Origin: Rhizobium lentis
Lineage (GTDB): Bacteria; Pseudomonadota; Alphaproteobacteria; Rhizobiales; Rhizobiaceae
Direction of reading: 5' to 3'
Assembly (NCBI RefSeq): GCF_017352135.1
Contig: NZ_CP071454.1
Location: 620,001 to 684,000 of the forward strand
DNA length: 64,000 nt
Part shown: piece by piece, positions 60,760-64,000 of the stretch
How the letters are laid out: every line of letters begins with the position of its first letter
How positions within the stretch are numbered: the first letter of the stretch is position 1
Position numbers and translations under genes: made by a program
The notes under the pieces: generated by a model
What the model saw: only the letters and a program-made list of their open reading frames with translations
What the model was told of the DNA's origin: nothing
The model's database searches: none

Positions 60760-62499
60760 TCAGTGGCTGTCCTTGCCGACAGCGTTTCCGCGACATCCTT
60801 TGAGGAAGTCGAGATCGGCGCCCGTATCGGCCCCTTCGACATGCTGCTGATGCAGGAAGGCATAGCCCGACTTCGGCAGGTCATGGTTCGGCTGCCATTC
60901 GGCGAGACGCCGCGCCAGTTCCTCGTCGGATATGTCGAGGTGCAGGCGGCGGTTCGGCACGTCGAGCTCGATCATGTCGCCGTTCTTGACGACCGCCAGC
61001 GGTCCGCCGACGGCAGCTTCCGGAGAGGTGTGCAGCACGACGGTGCCATAGGCCGTTCCGGACATGCGGGCATCGGAGATGCGCACCATGTCGAGGATGC
61101 CCTTCTTCAGCACCTTGGGCGGCAGACCCATGTTGCCGACTTCGGCCATGCCGGGATAGCCCTTCGGTCCGCAGTTCTTCATGACCATGACGCAGGTCTC
61201 GTCGATGTCGAGATTGTCGTCAATGATCTTGGCCTTGTAGTCGTCGATGTCCTCGAACACCACAGCCCTGCCCCGATGCACCAGGAGATGCGGCGAAGCG
61301 GCCGAAGGCTTCAGCACCGCGCCCTTCGGCGCGAGATTGCCGCGCAGCACAACGATTCCGCCGGAAGAGGTCAGCGCCTTTTCGGCGGGCAGGATGACGT
61401 CCTCGTTCCAGTTGATGACCTCCTTGACCTCGTCCCAGACGGTTTCGCCGGAGACCGTCAGCGCATCCTTGTGCAGAAGCCCCGCCTCGCCGAGGCGTTT
61501 CAGCACGACCGGCAGGCCACCGGCATAGAAGAACTCTTCCATCAGGTATTTGCCCGACGGCATCAGGTTGACGATCGTCGGCACGTCGCGGCCACAGCGG
61601 TCCCAATCGTCGAGCGTAAGGTCGATGCCGACGCGGCCGGCGATGGCGAGCAGGTGGATGACGGCATTGGTCGATCCGCCAATCGCCGCATTGGTGCGGA
61701 TGGCGTTCTCGAAGGCCTGCTTCGTCATGATGTCGGAGGGCTTCAGGTCGTCCTTGACCATCTGGACGATGCGGCGGCCGGTCAGTTGCGCCATAACCTT
61801 GCGGCGGGAATCGACGCCGGGGATCGCCGCATTGCCTGACAGCGCCATGCCAAGCGCTTCGGCCATCGATGCCATCGTCGAAGCTGTGCCCATGGTGTTG
61901 CAGGTGCCCGACGAGCGGCTCATCGACGCTTCCGCCTCGAGGAACTCGGCCTGCGTCATCTCGCCGGCTTTCACCATCTCGGAGAACTTCCACAGATGCG
62001 TGCCGGAGCCGACGCGTTCGCCGCGGAAATAGCCGTTCAACATCGGACCGCCGGTAACAACGATCGACGGCAGATCGCAAGAGGCAGCGCCCATCAGCAG
62101 CGACGGCGTGGTCTTGTCGCAGCCGACGAGCAGGACGCAGCCATCCATCGGCTGGCCGCGGATCGCTTCCTCCACCGCGAGCGCCGCAAGGTTGCGGTAC
62201 ATCATTGCGGTCGGGCGGAAGGTGTTTTCCGAAGCCGAGAACACCGGCACCTCGAGCGGGAAGCCGCCGGCTTCCCACACACCCGCCTTCACCTTCTCGG
62301 CAAGCTCTCTCAGATGGCCGTTGCACGGGGTCATATCCGACCAGGTGTTGAGGATGCCGATGACAGGCCGTCCGTCGAACAGGTCGTGCGGATAGCCCTG
62401 GTTTTTAAGCCAGCCGCGATGATAAATCACGTCGCGGCTCGTGCCGCCATACCATTCCTGCGACCTCAGCCTGCGCGGCCATTCCGCTTTCTTCTTCAT
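60760..62499 (-). CDS. L-arabinonate dehydratase (IlvD/EDD family)
   Basis: 579 residues, the same length and, from memory, nearly the same sequence as the structurally characterised L-arabinonate dehydratase of R. leguminosarum bv. trifolii. Iron-sulfur cysteines are in TPCNGHL, GCDKTTPS and GTCNTMGTAS, and the catalytic Ser in RMSGTAYGT. It dehydrates L-arabinonate to 2-keto-3-deoxy-L-arabinonate in the non-phosphorylative pathway. D-fuconate and D-galactonate are also plausible substrates. The semialdehyde dehydrogenase gene precedes it by 61 bases, and the two probably form one operon. Confidence 0.93.
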   Translation of the reverse strand: MKKKAEWPRRLRSQEWYGGTSRDVIYHRGWLKNQGYPHDLFDGRPVIGILNTWSDMTPCNGHLRELAEKVKAGVWEAGGFPLEVPVFSASENTFRPTAMMYRNLAALAVEEAIRGQPMDGCVLLVGCDKTTPSLLMGAASCDLPSIVVTGGPMLNGYFRGERVGSGTHLWKFSEMVKAGEMTQAEFLEAEASMSRSSGTCNTMGTASTMASMAEALGMALSGNAAIPGVDSRRKVMAQLTGRRIVQMVKDDLKPSDIMTKQAFENAIRTNAAIGGSTNAVIHLLAIAGRVGIDLTLDDWDRCGRDVPTIVNLMPSGKYLMEEFFYAGGLPVVLKRLGEAGLLHKDALTVSGETVWDEVKEVINWNEDVILPAEKALTSSGGIVVLRGNLAPKGAVLKPSAASPHLLVHRGRAVVFEDIDDYKAKIIDDNLDIDETCVMVMKNCGPKGYPGMAEVGNMGLPPKVLKKGILDMVRISDARMSGTAYGTVVLHTSPEAAVGGPLAVVKNGDMIELDVPNRRLHLDISDEELARRLAEWQPNHDLPKSGYAFLHQQHVEGADTGADLDFLKGCRGNAVGKDSH

Positions 62500-62560
62500 T
62501 GTCTCTGTCCTTCAGGATAGTCCCGGACCGCCTCGCACGGTCCGGGTCATCGGATATGTC

Positions 62561-63994
62561 TCAAGCCAGCGTGTAGGCCGTCTTGACCACGGTAAAGAAT
62601 TCGCTTGCATATTTGCCCTGCTCGCGCGGGCCGTAGGACGAGCCCTTGCGGCCGCCGAAGGGAACATGGAAATCGACGCCCGCCGTCGGCAGGTTGACCA
62701 TCACCATGCCGGCTTCCGAATTGCGCTTGAAGTGCGTTGCATGTTTCAGGCTGGTTGTGGCGATGCCGGCCGAAAGGCCAAACGGGGTGTCGTTGGCGAT
62801 GGCAAGCGCCTCATCGTAATCCTTCGCCCGGATCACCGAGACCACGGGTCCGAAGATCTCCTCGCGTGAAATGCGCATCTGGTTGGTCGCTTCGGTAAAC
62901 AGCGTCGGCTGCAGGTAGAAGCCGGGCGTTTCGCGCGAGATGACCTCGCCGCCGAAGGCGAGCTTGGCGCCTTCCTTCTTGCCGATCTCGATATAGTCCG
63001 TGTCGGTCTTCAACTGCCGCTCGTCGACGACGGGGCCGATATGGGTGCCGGCCTTCAGCGCGTTGTCGACGACGAGCGTCTTCAGCTTGTCAGTGAGCGC
63101 CGCGACGAACTTGTCGTGGATGCCTTCGGTGACGATCAGGCGCGAGGAAGCGGTGCAGCGCTGGCCGGTGGAAAAGAAGCCGGAATTAGCGGCGGCCTCG
63201 ACGGCGACGGAAAGATCGGCATCGTCGAGCACGACCATCGGGTTCTTGCCGCCCATCTCAAGCTGGAACTTGCGGTTATGCTCGATGGAGGCAGCGGCGA
63301 CGCGCCGGCCGGTACCGGTGGAACCGGTGAAGGTAATGCCGTGAACGTCGGGGCTCTCCAGCATGGCCTGGCCGACGACCGAGCCCTTGCCCATGACGAG
63401 GTTCAGAACGCCCTTCGGCAGCCCTGCCCTGTTGAGGATGTCGACGATCGCCCAGGAGCAGGCGGGCACCAGCTCGGCCGGCTTGAAGACGACTGTATTG
63501 CCGTAGCAAAGCGCCGGGGCGATCTTCCAGGCGGGAATAGCGATCGGGAAGTTCCACGGCGTGATGATGCCGATGACGCCGAGCGCCTCGCGGGTGATCT
63601 CGACGCCGATATTCGGGCGAACCGACGGTATGACCTCGCCGGCGAGCCGCAAGGCTTCGCCTGCGAAGAATTCGAAGATCTGCGATGCGCGGATGACTTC
63701 GCCGGTCGCTTCCGGCAGGGTTTTGCCCTCTTCTCGGGCGAGCAGCGCGCCGAGCTCGTCCTTGCGGGCCATGATCTCATCGCCGGTCTTCTTCAGGATG
63801 ACGTGGCGTTCCCAGATGCCCGAGCGCGACCAGGCCGGAAAGGCGGCCTTGGCGGCGGCGATAGCGTTTCTGGTGTCCTCGGCGCTGCCATCGGCATAGA
63901 GGCCGACGACTTCGTTCGTATCCGACGGGTTGATGTTCTTCGTCGCGTTCGTGCCGACCCATTCGCCGGCGATCAGGTTTTGATAAATGGTCAT
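62561..63994 (-). CDS. Aldehyde dehydrogenase (alpha-ketoglutaric semialdehyde type)
   Basis: 477 residues, complete (the ATG is six bases from the window edge). The aldehyde dehydrogenase motifs are TPWNFPIAIPAWKIAPAL, FTGSTGTGRRVAAASI, LEMGGKNPMVVLDDADL and the catalytic Cys in FFSTGQRCTASS. In non-phosphorylative sugar-acid pathways this enzyme oxidises 2,5-dioxopentanoate to 2-oxoglutarate, which fits its partner L-arabinonate dehydratase downstream. Substrate assignment depends on context; other semialdehydes are possible. Confidence 0.9.
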   Translation of the reverse strand: MTIYQNLIAGEWVGTNATKNINPSDTNEVVGLYADGSAEDTRNAIAAAKAAFPAWSRSGIWERHVILKKTGDEIMARKDELGALLAREEGKTLPEATGEVIRASQIFEFFAGEALRLAGEVIPSVRPNIGVEITREALGVIGIITPWNFPIAIPAWKIAPALCYGNTVVFKPAELVPACSWAIVDILNRAGLPKGVLNLVMGKGSVVGQAMLESPDVHGITFTGSTGTGRRVAAASIEHNRKFQLEMGGKNPMVVLDDADLSVAVEAAANSGFFSTGQRCTASSRLIVTEGIHDKFVAALTDKLKTLVVDNALKAGTHIGPVVDERQLKTDTDYIEIGKKEGAKLAFGGEVISRETPGFYLQPTLFTEATNQMRISREEIFGPVVSVIRAKDYDEALAIANDTPFGLSAGIATTSLKHATHFKRNSEAGMVMVNLPTAGVDFHVPFGGRKGSSYGPREQGKYASEFFTVVKTAYTLA

Positions 63995-64000
63995 GGGCTG

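Noticed and set aside
60580..61839. 419-codon plus-strand frame opposite the arabinonate dehydratase
   Set aside because: Antisense shadow; the reverse strand matches a characterised enzyme along its full length.
1..64000. CRISPR array, tRNA or rRNA genes, prophage
   Set aside because: No regularly spaced repeats, tRNA cloverleaf, rRNA-like segment or phage structural genes were noticed on reading; a small RNA without clear signals could still be missed.

Overview
The window reads as chromosomal (or chromid) DNA of a Rhizobium of the leguminosarum/etli type. It is GC-rich and densely packed, and nearly every protein has the look of a Rhizobiales homologue. The sugar-acid dehydratase at the right end matches, from memory, the characterised L-arabinonate dehydratase of R. 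leguminosarum bv. trifolii almost residue for residue. I saw no tRNA, rRNA, CRISPR array, prophage or intact insertion sequence.

Layout. 1-4 kb: a cut LLM-type flavin oxidoreductase, a GIY-YIG protein beside a long inverted repeat, and a YCII / ECF42 sigma factor / SRPBCC operon. 4-6.5 kb: glycerol kinase and 3-hydroxybutyrate dehydrogenase. 6.5-17.4 kb: purine catabolism part 1 (xdhA, a tiny coupled ORF, xdhB, xdhC, LysR, puuD, guaD, a lactate-dehydrogenase-like gene). 17.5-21.3 kb: aldo/keto reductase, a decayed LLM gene and an MFS pump, divergent from a LysR regulator. 21.7-30.8 kb: a block with FNR/FixK-type boxes holding an alcohol dehydrogenase, a small unknown protein, a PNPOx-like protein, two universal stress proteins, two P-type ATPases and a DksA/TraR protein; this looks like a microaerobic stress regulon. 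31-35.3 kb: a set resembling E. coli ynbA-ynbC-ynbD (lipid-head-group enzymes). 35.5-39 kb: PspA, YqiJ and a YqiK-type flotillin; the PspA reading frame is preceded, in frame, by a segment resembling the N-terminal part of TnpB. 39-42.5 kb: purine catabolism part 2, a very tightly coupled operon puuE-uraD-(HepT-like)-allA-uraH-phosphoesterase. 42.5-50.5 kb: DUF1045 protein, split MnmC/MnmD pair with overlapping divergent starts, a large hybrid histidine kinase with a CtrA-type site upstream, a small secreted protein and AlkC. 50.8-56.3 kb: DEAD-box helicase, an SDR remnant, AraC regulator, MFS and EamA exporters. 56.6-59.9 kb: ATP-grasp / alpha-E / transglutaminase operon. 59.9-60.5 kb: a VapBC/Phd-type toxin-antitoxin pair. 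60.7-64 kb: L-arabinonate dehydratase and a semialdehyde dehydrogenase.

Together the two purine blocks cover guanine to xanthine (GuaD), xanthine to urate (XdhAB, matured by XdhC), urate to 5-hydroxyisourate (PuuD), OHCU (UraH), allantoin (UraD) and allantoate (PuuE), plus ureidoglycolate cleavage (AllA). The allantoate-hydrolysing step is not in the window. The most unusual items are the TnpB-like segment fused to PspA, a HepT-fold protein that has lost its R-x4-H-x-Y motif inside the urate operon, a 34-codon ORF that overlaps both xdhA and xdhB and may open a hairpin hiding the xdhB ribosome-binding site, and paired FixK-type boxes across the 22-30 kb block.
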